DNA from: Streptomyces sp. 846.5
Lineage (GTDB): Bacteria > Actinomycetota > Actinomycetes > Streptomycetales > Streptomycetaceae
Reading direction: 5' to 3'
Length of the DNA stretch: 64,000 nucleotides
Assembly: GCF_004365705.1 (NCBI RefSeq)
Contig: NZ_SOBN01000001.1
Location: 2,310,555-2,374,554, forward strand
The translations under genes and the position numbers were made by a program. The notes beneath the pieces were generated by a model that saw nothing but the letters and a program-made list of their open reading frames with translations, made no database searches and was not told where the DNA came from. This document shows positions 38,410 to 46,519 of this stretch, one piece after another; the stretch's first letter is position 1; each line of letters opens with the position of its first letter.

Positions 38410-39652
38410 GCGCCCATTCTCCCCGGCCGCCGACCCCCACCCGCACCGGTGCCGGAGCCGCCGACGGGGCCGGGGCCGGGGCCGACGACGGCTCCAGCAC
38501 GCTGTACCCGGTCCGCGGATCACGGCGGCAGTGCAGCACCAGCGCCTCCGGGGCCGCTCCCGCCGCCCCGTCCCGCAGCGTCGCCAGCAACCGGGCGTGA
38601 CCGTGCCGGACGACCTCCCCGGCGAGCCGCAGCAGCTCCGCCACCTGCCCCTCCGCCAGCCCGGCGTCCAGGTCCTCGGCGAGCACCGTGAGCAGCCGGT
38701 CCACCTGGGGGACCTCCGCCGAGCTCATATGGAGCACTCCGGGGCCGGTCAGCAGCACCGTCGCGAAGGCCAGGTAGCGCAGCAGGCCGCTGCTCATCGA
38801 CTCGGCCCCGGTCACCGCGCCCTCCCCCTCCCACAGCGCCGCCCGCACCCGCGCGTCGTCGCTGCGCAGCACCCCCAGCTCACGGACCGGGTAGGGGCTG
38901 CCGGTCCTGACGCTCTGCAGCAGCTTGCCGTACCTGATCCGGCACTCGGACTGGATCCGCGCCAGCACCGCCGAGAGGTTCGCCGCAGTGCTCCGCAGCC
39001 TGGCGTCGTCCCCGGCCGGGACCCAGCCCCGCATCAGCGCGGGCACCGGGTCGACCGGGAACACCTCGCGCAGGGCCGTGAGCAGGTCCTCCACCGCCGT
39101 GAGCACCCGCTGCTCGCCGGCGGTGGCCCCGGCGATCCGCAGCGGCAGCTGGGCCGCCAGCAGGCTGCCGGCCGCCAGCGGGGCGCGGATGTCGCCCTGC
39201 CGCCCGTCGCTGTGCCAGACCGCGTTGATCCGGCCCCGCGCGCGGTCCTCCTCCCCGGTGGCGAGCAGCACCCGGGGCGGAGCCCCCGGCAGGGTCCCGG
39301 TGATCCGCTCGGCGACGATCCTGGGCTCGCCGTCGGTCCGCACCGCCACTTCCAGGCTCACCGTTCCGCTGCGGGCTGTCTCCACGCTGCAGCCGAGCCG
39401 GAACCCCTGTCGGCCGTGCGGCACGCAGCCGCGCAGTCCGCCGCGGACCGAGGCCAGGGCCTCGGGCAGGTCGGCCCCGCCGGCCAGTCCGGACAGGGCG
39501 GCCAGTGCATCCAGCAGATTGGATTTTCCGCTGCCGGAGACGCCCTGCACCAGCGTGACCGGGGCCAGCGGCAGCACGGTGCCGACATGGGACTTGAACG
39601 CCACCAGGCGCAGTTCGCCGATGGTGGCCCGGCGCGGGGAAGACTCGTTCAC
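38402..39652 (-). CDS. AAA/RecF-like ATPase with degenerate Walker B
   Basis: 416 residues from ATG 39652. Walker A GVSGSGKSN at 37-45 within an N-terminus like RecF/OLD-type ATPases (LRLVAFKSHVGTVLPLAPVTLVQG). An ABC-like signature region appears as MSSGLLRYLAFATVLL. The following Walker B strand reads GVLHMSSAEVPQVDRLLTVL, so the usual hydrophobic strand ending in Asp-Glu is not conserved. A Pro/Ala-rich C-terminal tail follows. There is no TOPRIM or other nuclease domain. It overlaps the MazG-like gene, so the two products are made together. Function unknown; ATP binding likely, hydrolysis uncertain. Confidence 0.75.
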   Translation of the reverse strand: MNESSPRRATIGELRLVAFKSHVGTVLPLAPVTLVQGVSGSGKSNLLDALAALSGLAGGADLPEALASVRGGLRGCVPHGRQGFRLGCSVETARSGTVSLEVAVRTDGEPRIVAERITGTLPGAPPRVLLATGEEDRARGRINAVWHSDGRQGDIRAPLAAGSLLAAQLPLRIAGATAGEQRVLTAVEDLLTALREVFPVDPVPALMRGWVPAGDDARLRSTAANLSAVLARIQSECRIRYGKLLQSVRTGSPYPVRELGVLRSDDARVRAALWEGEGAVTGAESMSSGLLRYLAFATVLLTGPGVLHMSSAEVPQVDRLLTVLAEDLDAGLAEGQVAELLRLAGEVVRHGHARLLATLRDGAAGAAPEALVLHCRRDPRTGYSVLEPSSAPAPAPSAAPAPVRVGVGGRGEWAHD

Positions 39653-39691
39653 GCCCGGTTCAACGAGCGACCGGCCCTTTGGTGAACTCCC

Positions 39692-40531
39692 TCAGCGAAC
39701 CGCCTTGGTGAACCTGCTCAGGGTGACCGACGCCGTCACCGGCACCGGGTCCGGCAGCCCCGCGATCCGTTCGGCCAGCGCGGCCGGGTCGGTGTGCCAG
39801 GCGCTGGGGCCCATGCCCACCACGGTGCGGACGGCCTCGTGGTCCAGCAGCATGGTGAAGTCGTGCTCGCTTCCGCCCGCGGACTCCAGATGCGGTCCCA
39901 GCGTGGCCGCCAGCCGTTCCTCCTTCCGCCCGTCCACCCCGAGCAGGCCCAACTCCTTTACCAGTTCCTCCAGGTGACGCGGCGTCGGGGTGACGGTCAG
40001 CAGGGTGCCGCCGGGTCGCAGCACCCGGCGCAGCTCCGGGCCGTTGCGCGGGGCGAAGACATTGAGCACCAGGTCGGCGGCATCGTCCCGGATCGGCAGC
40101 GGTCGCCAGGCGTCGCAGACCACGGCCCCGGCGCGGGGGTGCGAGCGCGCCGCGCGGCGCAGCGCGAACTTGGAGATGTCCAGGGCGATTCCGTGCGCCT
40201 CGGGCAGCGCGTCGAGGACCGCGGCGAGGTAGTGGCCGGTGCCCGCGCCGAGGTCGACCACGCAGCGGGCGTCGGCCGGGGCGGCCGCGGCGAGCGCTTC
40301 GGCGACAGGGGCGTAGTGCCCTGCGCCGAGGAAGGCGTCGCGGGCGGCGACCATGGCGGCGGTGTCGCCGGTGCCGGTGTGGGCGTCGCCGGGCAGCAGA
40401 CTGACGTAGCCCTGCCTGGCGACGTCGAAGGTGTGCCGCCCGGGGCAGCGCAGTGCCCCGCCGCCCGGACCGGCCGCGAGACCCTGCCCGCAGTGCGGGC
40501 AGACCAGGTACTCCACAACGTCCTGCAGCAC
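39692..40531 (-). CDS. 23S rRNA (guanine-N1) methyltransferase, RlmA/TlrB-like
   Basis: 279 residues from GTG 40531, preferred over TTG 40564 because GGGAG lies 8 nt upstream. N-terminal zinc-binding module with Cys11, Cys14, Cys29 and His33 (CPHC and RCPGRH), then the ARQGYVSLLPG segment typical of RlmA proteins and a SAM-binding domain (VVDLGAGTGHYLAAVL). RlmA methylates G745 or G748 of 23S rRNA; in streptomycetes the G748 enzyme TlrB gives resistance to tylosin-type macrolides. Whether this copy is housekeeping or a resistance determinant cannot be decided from sequence; no macrolide genes are nearby. Confidence 0.85.
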   Translation of the reverse strand: MLQDVVEYLVCPHCGQGLAAGPGGGALRCPGRHTFDVARQGYVSLLPGDAHTGTGDTAAMVAARDAFLGAGHYAPVAEALAAAAPADARCVVDLGAGTGHYLAAVLDALPEAHGIALDISKFALRRAARSHPRAGAVVCDAWRPLPIRDDAADLVLNVFAPRNGPELRRVLRPGGTLLTVTPTPRHLEELVKELGLLGVDGRKEERLAATLGPHLESAGGSEHDFTMLLDHEAVRTVVGMGPSAWHTDPAALAERIAGLPDPVPVTASVTLSRFTKAVR

Positions 40532-40582
40532 GCGTCCGTCTCCCTGCGGTCCCTGCGGTGTCAACTGAACCCGCAGGTCAGA

Positions 40583-41002
40583 CTAGTCGGTCCCGTCGCC
40601 CTCGGACTCCCCGTCGGTCTCGGGCAGCTGGTCGACGATCCAGCCCGCCAGCCGCTCGGCCGCGCCGTCGACACCGAGCCGGCCGTCGCGCACGGCGCGG
40701 GCCAGGGCACGCATCTCGCGGGTGGTGGTGGCCACGTTGGCGCCGCCGGAGACCAGGTAGGCGAAGGCGACGGCGGTGGCGAAGAGCTCGTTGTTGCGTT
40801 CCAGCGCCGGCACCCGGATCAGCTGGTGCATCAGCGCCGCGGCGCGGTCCTCGGGCTCGGGGTAGACGAGCACGTCGAAGATCTCCGCCTGGTGCCGGGT
40901 CACCGCGGCGACGAGCGAGCCGTAGTCGGTGACCCGGGGGTCGCCCGGGGTGTACTGCTCGGCGACCATGAGCAGCCAGGACAGGTCGATCTCGACGTTC
41001 AA
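40583..41002 (-). CDS. Fic/Doc-like toxin component, motif degenerate
   Basis: 139 residues from ATG 41002, overlapping the antitoxin stop in an ATGA arrangement. Helical protein; the segment ALMHQLIRVPALERNNELF followed by ATAVAFAYLVSGG aligns in layout with the Fic/Doc helix-loop-helix, but the canonical H-P-F-x-x-G-N-x-R motif is not present: there is no His-Pro-Phe and the anion-binding loop is replaced by VPALERNNELF. Streptomycete homologues are commonly labelled as Fic family TA toxin components. It could be an inactive or divergent member. Regulation is likely by the upstream antitoxin. Confidence 0.68.
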   Translation of the reverse strand: MNVEIDLSWLLMVAEQYTPGDPRVTDYGSLVAAVTRHQAEIFDVLVYPEPEDRAAALMHQLIRVPALERNNELFATAVAFAYLVSGGANVATTTREMRALARAVRDGRLGVDGAAERLAGWIVDQLPETDGESEGDGTD

Positions 41003-41232
41003 CGGCGCTGTCCCGCTCCTTCGTGCTCACCGAACTCGGCGAGGAAGGCCGCCTCGTACTCCTTCATGAACTGCGCGGCGGCGTCCACAAAGGACCTGCC
41101 GGTCTCTCCCATGTCCTGCTGGACCAGCTTCTCGATGTACTGGTTCATGCTGATCCCCTCCTGTTCCGCCCTGGCGCGGGCGATCTCGGCCGTGGTGGCG
41201 TCCACCCGGACATTGAGCTGCTTCTTTGTCAT
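40999..41232 (-). CDS. Ribbon-helix-helix antitoxin (HicB/CopG-like)
   Basis: 77 residues from ATG 41232. The N-terminal strand KKQLNVRVDATTAEIARARAE and the following EGISMNQYIEKLVQQ helix form a ribbon-helix-helix DNA-binding motif; the C-terminal part (FVDAAAQFMKEYEAAFLAEF) is a helix that would wrap the toxin. Antitoxin precedes toxin with a 4-nt overlap, the usual TA order. A symmetric pair of GCTAGC hexamers directly upstream (41241-41260) is a good candidate for autoregulation. Confidence 0.85.
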   Translation of the reverse strand: MTKKQLNVRVDATTAEIARARAEQEGISMNQYIEKLVQQDMGETGRSFVDAAAQFMKEYEAAFLAEFGEHEGAGQRR

Positions 41233-41240
41233 ACTTCCAA

Positions 41241-41260
41241 GCTAGCGCGATTCTGCTAGC
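41241..41260. promoter_or_regulatory. Candidate operator of the TA pair
   Basis: GCTAGC at 41241-41246 and again at 41255-41260. Each hexamer is self-palindromic, so the pair is both a direct and an inverted repeat, 14 nt apart, beginning 9 nt upstream of the antitoxin start. Ribbon-helix-helix repressors bind such spaced hexamers cooperatively. The start codon is so close that the mRNA may be nearly leaderless. Confidence 0.6.
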
Positions 41261-41329
41261 ACGCAAGGGTCATAAGAAGAGCACTACCCACAGCACGAAC
41301 CTGCCAAGAGCGGAACAGGTCACGGGAAA

Positions 41330-42691
41330 TCAACCCGAAACGGGCTCCAGGATCGCCACGCACTCGAAGTGCTGGGTCATCGGGAACAGGTCGAAGGCCC
41401 GCAGGCTGACCGGACGGTAGCCGACCGAGGCGAAGAAGCCCAGGTCACGGGCGAGCGCGGCCGGGTCGCAGGCGACATAGGCGATCCGCCGGGGCGTGAG
41501 CCCGGCCAGGTGGCGCACGGTGTCACGGCCCGCGCCGGAGCGCGGCGGATCGAGCACCACCAGGTCCGTCTCGGTGATACCGGTGCGCGGCAGCAGCCGC
41601 TCCACCTTGTCGCACTCGATCCGCACCCGGCCCTCGCCGATCAGGTCGCCGAGATTGTGCCGGGCATCGGCCACCGACTGCTTGGAGGACTCGATGCCGA
41701 GCACCGCGCCGGTCTCCCCGAGCTGGTCGGCCAGGGCGCCGGCGAACAGGCCCACGCCGCAGTACAGGTCCAGGGCGTTCTCGCCCTCCTGCGGGTCCAG
41801 GCCCTCCAACACGGCCGAGACCAGCAGATCGGGGGCCTCCGGGTGGATCTGCCAGAAACCGCCCTCGCTGACCCGCCAGGTACGGCCGGCCGCCCGCTCC
41901 CGGACGAACGAACGCCCGTGCACCCGGTGCAGACCGCCGTGGTCGTCGATCCGCATCACCGACACCGGCCGGTCCAGCTCGACGATCGGCAGCCTGGCCC
42001 CGGCCCGCGGCGTCAGGATCACCTGGCGGTCGGACGACCCGGTCGCGGCGATCGCCTCGACCATGGCCATGCCCTCCCAGTCACGCGCCTCGACGCCCAG
42101 CTCGGTCACCCCGGCCGCGGCGATCAGACAGCGGTCGATGGGCTGCACCCGGTGCGAGCGGTGCCGCCGCAGACCGGCCTCACCGGTGTCCGGGTCGACC
42201 GCGTACTGGACCCGGGTCCGCCACTGCGGCACCGTGCCGACCGGGAGCTTGCCGCCGACCGGCTCGATGCTGCCGTCCCAGCCGGCCCCGGCCGGGTCGA
42301 GCTTGGCCAGCTGCCGCAGCTGCTCGGTCAGCACCTGCACCTTCAGCTTGCGCTGCGCGCCCGGGGTCGCGTGCTGCCAGTCGCAGCCGCCGCACTTCCC
42401 CGGTCCGGCGAAGGCGCAGGGCGGCTCCACCCGGTCCTTGGACGGCTGCAGCACCTCGACCGCGTCCGCGCGCAGGAAGCGCGAGGACTCCGTGCCGTCG
42501 GTGACCTCGGCGACCACCCGCTCGCCGGGCAGGGCATGCCGGACGAACAGCACCCGGCCCTCGTGCCGGGCCACGCAGTGGCCGCCGTGGGCGACCGGGC
42601 CCACCTCGACCTCGTACCGCTGCCCGACCAGGGACGGCGCCTCGCCTTCGGCGGCGGCGGTCTCGGATCGGGTCCTGCCAGGGGGTGTCAC
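41330..42691 (-). CDS. Class I SAM-dependent RNA uridine-5 methyltransferase (TrmA/RlmCD family)
   Basis: 453 residues from GTG 42691, overlapping the permease stop (GTGA). N-terminal TRAM-like OB domain, then a cysteine cluster C-x7-C-x2-C (CAFAGPGKCGGC near residues 90-100) that resembles the iron-sulfur motif of RlmD, and a C-terminal methyltransferase domain with LYCGVGLFAG, DPPRSG and the catalytic-Cys motif VACDPAALARDL. It should methylate C5 of a uridine in tRNA or 23S rRNA. The mycobacterial counterpart Rv2689c has the same neighbour, so the pairing with the permease is ancient, although the functional link is obscure. Confidence 0.9.
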   Translation of the reverse strand: MTPPGRTRSETAAAEGEAPSLVGQRYEVEVGPVAHGGHCVARHEGRVLFVRHALPGERVVAEVTDGTESSRFLRADAVEVLQPSKDRVEPPCAFAGPGKCGGCDWQHATPGAQRKLKVQVLTEQLRQLAKLDPAGAGWDGSIEPVGGKLPVGTVPQWRTRVQYAVDPDTGEAGLRRHRSHRVQPIDRCLIAAAGVTELGVEARDWEGMAMVEAIAATGSSDRQVILTPRAGARLPIVELDRPVSVMRIDDHGGLHRVHGRSFVRERAAGRTWRVSEGGFWQIHPEAPDLLVSAVLEGLDPQEGENALDLYCGVGLFAGALADQLGETGAVLGIESSKQSVADARHNLGDLIGEGRVRIECDKVERLLPRTGITETDLVVLDPPRSGAGRDTVRHLAGLTPRRIAYVACDPAALARDLGFFASVGYRPVSLRAFDLFPMTQHFECVAILEPVSG

Positions 42692-44781
42692 GCGCTGCTG
42701 TCCTTGCTGTCGGTCGTCCCAGCGCCGCCCGTGCCGTTCTCCGTGCCCTCGGCGGCGCCCGCGCGCTTCTGCACACGGAGGAGGTCTCCACGACGGATCT
42801 GCCCGGGGGCGTTCCACTCCACCGGCTTGCGACGGCGCTCGGAGGACTCCAGCTGCCAGGGTACCGAGGTCACCATGACACCCGGGGTGAACAGCAGCCG
42901 GCCCTTGAGCCGCAGCGCGCTCTGGTTGTGCAGCAGCTGCTCGTACCAGTGGCCCACCACGTACTCGGGGATGTAGACGGTGACCACGGCGCGCGGGCTG
43001 TCCTTGCGCAGCTGCCGAACGTAGTCCACCACCGGACGGGTGACCTCGCGGTACGGCGAGTGCAGCACCTTCAGCGGGATCTCGATCCCGCGCCGCTCCC
43101 AGTCCGCCTTCAGCGCCGCGGTGTCCGCCGGGTCCACGTCCACCGTGACCGCCTCCAGCGTGGAGGTGTGCGCGGAGCGCGAGAGCTGCGCGTACGCCAG
43201 CGCCCGCAGGGTGGGCTTGTGCAGCTTGGACACCAGCACCACCGAGTGCACCTTCGACGGCAGCACCGCCTCGTCGGGGCGCTCGTCTGCCGCGACCAGC
43301 TCGGCGGAGACCCGGTCGTAGTGCTTCCTGATCGCCTTCATCATCACGAAGAAGACCACCATCAGCAGGCAGGACATCCAGGCGCCGGAGAGGAACTTGG
43401 TGCCGAGGACGACCACCAGGACGCACGCGGTGCAGGCCAGGCCGATGCTGTTGATCACCCGGCTGCGCATCATCCGGCGGCGCACCGACGGCTCGGTCTC
43501 GGTCTTCAGCAGCCGGGTCCAGTGCCGGATCATGCCGGTCTGGCTCATGTTGAAGGAGACGAAGACGCCGATGATGTAGAGCTGGATCAGCCGGTTGGGG
43601 TCGGCGCCGTAGCCGATGATGAAGACGATCGCGACGCCGGCCAGCATGATGATGCCGTTGGAGAACGCCAGCCGGTCCCCGCGGGTGTGCAACTGGCGCG
43701 GCAGGTAGCGGTCCTGGGCCAGGATCGAGCCGAGCACCGGGAAGCCGTTGAAGGCGGTGTTGGCGGCCAGCACCAGGATCAGCCCGGTGACGGCGGCGAT
43801 GAAGTAGAAGCCCGGGGTGAAGTTGCTGAACACGGCCTGGCTGATCTGCGCCAGCGCGGTCTTCTGGTGGTAGTCCGCCGGGGCGCCGATCAGCTGTCCG
43901 GTGTCCTCGGACATCTTCAGCCCGGTCAGATTGCCCATCCAGATGATGCCGATCAGCATCACCACGGCGATGATCGCCATCATCAGCAGGGTGGTCGCGG
44001 CGTTCTTGCTCTTGGGCTTCTTGAAGGCCGGGACGCCGTTGCTGATGGCCTCGACACCGGTCAGCGCGGCACACCCCGAGGAGAAGGTCTTGAGCAGCAG
44101 GAAGACCATCGCGAGCCCGGCCACGTTCTCGTGTCCATGCGCCGGGACCAGGTTGAAGCTGTAGCTGGCGGCGTGCATCGGATTGCCCAGGAGGAAGTGC
44201 CGGACCGCCGCGTAGGCCATCAGCCCCAGGATGCCGATCATGAAGCCGTAGGTCGGGACGGCGAAGGCCGACCCCGACTCGCGCACCCCGCGCAGGTTCA
44301 TCCCCATCAGCACCACGACCAGGGTGACCGAGATCCCCACCTCGTGCCCGTGCAGCGACGGCACCGCGGAGACCACGTTGGCGACACCGGAGGTGGTCGA
44401 CACCGCCACCGTGAGCACGTAGTCCACCATCAGCGCCGCGGCCACGGTCAGGCCGGCGTTGCCGCCCAGGTTCACCGTGGCGACCTCGTAGTCGCCGCCG
44501 CCGCTGGGATAGGCGTGCACGTTCTGCCGGTACGAGGCGACGACCACCAGCATCACCAGCGCCACCACACCGCCCACCCACCAGGAGAAGTGGATGGTGG
44601 AGATGCCGGCGACGGCCAGCGCGAGGAAGATCTGCTCGGGCGCGTACGCCACCGAGGACAGTGCGTCGGACGCGAAGACCGGCAGCGCGATCCGCTTCGG
44701 CAGCAGCGTCTCACCCAGCTTGTCGCTCTGGAGGGCGCGGCCGATCAGGATCCGCTTGGGTACATCGGTGAGTTTGGACAC
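42688..44781 (-). CDS. APC superfamily permease, KimA-like potassium transporter
   Basis: 697 residues from ATG 44781. About twelve transmembrane helices over residues 30-480; the first is preceded by LPKRIALPVFASDALSSVAYAPEQI, a hallmark of the KimA (YdaO) K+/H+ symporter branch of the APC superfamily, and the first helical hairpin carries the SGGGDYE segment. A cytosolic alpha/beta C-terminal domain of about 200 residues follows (DPADTAALKADWERRG, VVTVYIPEYVVGHW), as in KimA. Divergent from two TrkA genes with 322 bp between, so a potassium role fits context; older annotations call this family amino acid permease. Confidence 0.82.
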   Translation of the reverse strand: MSKLTDVPKRILIGRALQSDKLGETLLPKRIALPVFASDALSSVAYAPEQIFLALAVAGISTIHFSWWVGGVVALVMLVVVASYRQNVHAYPSGGGDYEVATVNLGGNAGLTVAAALMVDYVLTVAVSTTSGVANVVSAVPSLHGHEVGISVTLVVVLMGMNLRGVRESGSAFAVPTYGFMIGILGLMAYAAVRHFLLGNPMHAASYSFNLVPAHGHENVAGLAMVFLLLKTFSSGCAALTGVEAISNGVPAFKKPKSKNAATTLLMMAIIAVVMLIGIIWMGNLTGLKMSEDTGQLIGAPADYHQKTALAQISQAVFSNFTPGFYFIAAVTGLILVLAANTAFNGFPVLGSILAQDRYLPRQLHTRGDRLAFSNGIIMLAGVAIVFIIGYGADPNRLIQLYIIGVFVSFNMSQTGMIRHWTRLLKTETEPSVRRRMMRSRVINSIGLACTACVLVVVLGTKFLSGAWMSCLLMVVFFVMMKAIRKHYDRVSAELVAADERPDEAVLPSKVHSVVLVSKLHKPTLRALAYAQLSRSAHTSTLEAVTVDVDPADTAALKADWERRGIEIPLKVLHSPYREVTRPVVDYVRQLRKDSPRAVVTVYIPEYVVGHWYEQLLHNQSALRLKGRLLFTPGVMVTSVPWQLESSERRRKPVEWNAPGQIRRGDLLRVQKRAGAAEGTENGTGGAGTTDSKDSSA

Positions 44782-45103
44782 GACGAGGATCGTAGAGCCT
44801 GACCTTGACGCGCTCTTAACGCCCCTCCGGAAATGCGTGCACCGTCACTCGGCGCACCCCCGGAATGTTGCGGATAGGTATCGGGAAGGTATGAGTTCCC
44901 TTGTCCCCCTTGCCAGGTATCGGCCCCGGTCTGCCAGCCGCTTCCCAGCCGACTCATGGATCCGGAGCCGTTCCTGGGTGTAACGACCCGGGTTGCGCGG
45001 GTACTGCGGTTGTGTCATCGGCGCGCGAGGGTGCGACCCTGGTGCAGGCACCGGTTAAGAAGGTGCCAGGATCGAGCCGGGACATCACTCCGGAAGGACG
45101 GGC
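44782..45103. promoter_or_regulatory. 322-bp divergent promoter region of the potassium genes
   Basis: Separates the KimA-like gene from the first TrkA gene and should hold both promoters. I see three AGGTAT boxes (44876, 44887, 44915), a small GGGAA/TTCCC hairpin (44883-44900) and no convincing coding sequence. I looked for the c-di-AMP (ydaO) riboswitch signature that precedes some K+ transporter genes and did not find it. Confidence 0.4.
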
Positions 45104-45766
45104 GTGCACATCGTCATCATGGGCTGCGGCCGCGTGGGCTCTGCCCTCGCGCGCACCCTCGAGAAGCAGGGGCACTCGGTCGCCGTCGTCGACCAGGACC
45201 CCACGGCGTTCCGCCGTCTGGGCTCCGGATTCACCGGCCAGCGGGTGACCGGGGTCGGCTTCGACCAGGACACGCTCCGCGAGGCCGGTATCGAGCAGGC
45301 CGGGGCCTTCGCAGCGGTCAGCAGCGGCGACAACTCCAACATCATCGCCGCGCGGGTGGCCCGGGAGAACTTCGGCGTCGAGAACGTCGCGGCCCGGATC
45401 TACGACCCGCGCCGCGCCGAGGTCTACCAGCGGCTGGGCATCTCCACCGTCGCCACGGTCCGCTGGACCGCCGACCAGATGCTGCGCCGGCTGCTGCCCA
45501 GCGGCTCCGAGCCCAACTGGCAGGACCCGAGCGGCGCCGTGCAGCTCGCCGAGGTTCCGGTGGCGTCCGGATGGATCGGCCACCGCCTCAGCAAGCTGGA
45601 GCAGGCCGCGGCGGTGCGGGTGGCGTTCGTCAGCCGTCTCGGCGTGGGCACCCTGCCCACCGCCGACATGGTGCTGCAGGAGGGCGACCTCGTGCACATG
45701 ATGATGCGCATCGCAGATCTCGAGGCCGTCGAGGCCGTGTTCGCGAAGGGCCCGGAGGAGCACTGA
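45104..45766 (+). CDS. ceoB: TrkA family potassium uptake regulator (CeoB-like)
   Basis: 220 residues from GTG 45104, with GGAAGGACG upstream. RCK architecture: N-terminal Rossmann NAD-binding domain with GCGRVGSALAR (G-x-G-x-x-G) and the acidic VVDQDP end of strand 2, then a TrkA-C domain (about 140-215). It is a cytoplasmic regulatory subunit of K+ uptake that senses nucleotides. Stop and start overlap with the second TrkA gene (TGATG), so the two form a stoichiometric pair. Matches Rv2691 in order and orientation. No TrkH-type channel gene is in the window. Confidence 0.93.
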   Translation: MHIVIMGCGRVGSALARTLEKQGHSVAVVDQDPTAFRRLGSGFTGQRVTGVGFDQDTLREAGIEQAGAFAAVSSGDNSNIIAARVARENFGVENVAARIYDPRRAEVYQRLGISTVATVRWTADQMLRRLLPSGSEPNWQDPSGAVQLAEVPVASGWIGHRLSKLEQAAAVRVAFVSRLGVGTLPTADMVLQEGDLVHMMMRIADLEAVEAVFAKGPEEH

Positions 45767-46428
45767 TGCGGGTAGCCATTGCCGGGGCCGGTGCGGTGGG
45801 ACGATCCATCGCGGGCGAGCTGCTGGAGAACGGCCACGAGGTACTCCTCGTGGACAAGAACCCCAAGTCCATCTCGGTGGAGAGGGTGCCGCAGGCCGAG
45901 TGGCTGCTGGCGGACGCCTGCGAGATCACCGCGCTGGACGAGGCGGCGCTGCAGCGGTGCAACGTCGTCATCGCCGCGACCGGGGACGACAAGGTCAACC
46001 TGGTCGTCTCGCTGCTGGCGAAGACCGAGTACGGCGTTCCGCGCGTGGTCGCGCGGGTGAACAACCCCAAGAACGAGTGGCTCTTCAACGAGGCCTGGGG
46101 GGTGGACGTGGCCGTCTCGACGCCGCGGCTGATGTCGGCCCTGGTCGAGGAGGCGGTGAGCGTCGGTGACCTGGTGCGGCTGATGCGGTTCAGCCAGGGC
46201 GACGCGAATCTCGTGGAGATCACGCTCTCGGGGACGGCCACGGCTGTGGGGCTGCGGGTGAGTGATGTGGAGTGGCCGCAGGACACTGCGTTGGTCACCA
46301 TCATCCGCGAGGGTCGTGTTCTTGTTCCGAGCGGCAGTGACAGTCTTGAGGGTGGGGACGAGTTGCTGTTCGTGGCTACGGCGGAGCGGGAGAGGGAGCT
46401 CGAAGAGCTGCTGTCCAAGGAGAGCTGA
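45766..46428 (+). CDS. ceoC: TrkA family potassium uptake regulator (CeoC-like)
   Basis: 220 residues from ATG 45766, overlapping the previous stop by one base. Same RCK layout as its neighbour: GAGAVGRSIAGELL nucleotide-binding loop, LLVDKNP, then a TrkA-C domain with the EGGDELLFVAT strand at the end. Matches Rv2692. Paralogous to ceoB, so the complex is probably a hetero-assembly. The last 60 codons use more T at third positions than the rest of the gene, a drift seen also in the flanking gene and at the repeat that follows. Confidence 0.93.
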   Translation: MRVAIAGAGAVGRSIAGELLENGHEVLLVDKNPKSISVERVPQAEWLLADACEITALDEAALQRCNVVIAATGDDKVNLVVSLLAKTEYGVPRVVARVNNPKNEWLFNEAWGVDVAVSTPRLMSALVEEAVSVGDLVRLMRFSQGDANLVEITLSGTATAVGLRVSDVEWPQDTALVTIIREGRVLVPSGSDSLEGGDELLFVATAERERELEELLSKES

Positions 46429-46439
46429 CGCTTCCACTC

Positions 46440-46510
46440 GGGGCGCGGGGTTGCTGTTCGGTCAGCGTGCACGGCTGTGCATGGTTGGCCGCGCAGTTCC
46501 TCGCGCCCCT
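46440..46510. repeat. Dispersed inverted-repeat element (copy 2, opposite orientation)
   Basis: Read on the minus strand from 46510 to 46477, 32 of 34 nt match copy 1 (4462-4495), including the loop sequence GCCAACCATGCAC. Outer arms GGGGCGCG (46440-46447) and CGCGCCCC (46502-46509) pair. It sits between the convergent ceoC and DUF3159 genes, so it can serve as a terminator for both. Confidence 0.75.
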
Positions 46511-46519
46511 GGGGGTTGC

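Noticed and set aside
44845..45051. 68-codon minus-strand frame in the potassium promoter region
   Set aside because: No ribosome binding site, unremarkable composition, and it would occupy the region where both divergent promoters must lie.
44782..45103. c-di-AMP (ydaO) riboswitch upstream of the KimA-like or TrkA genes
   Set aside because: The conserved GTCAGCTAAC and GGTAGGC segments are absent on both strands; only short AGGTAT boxes and a weak hairpin are visible.
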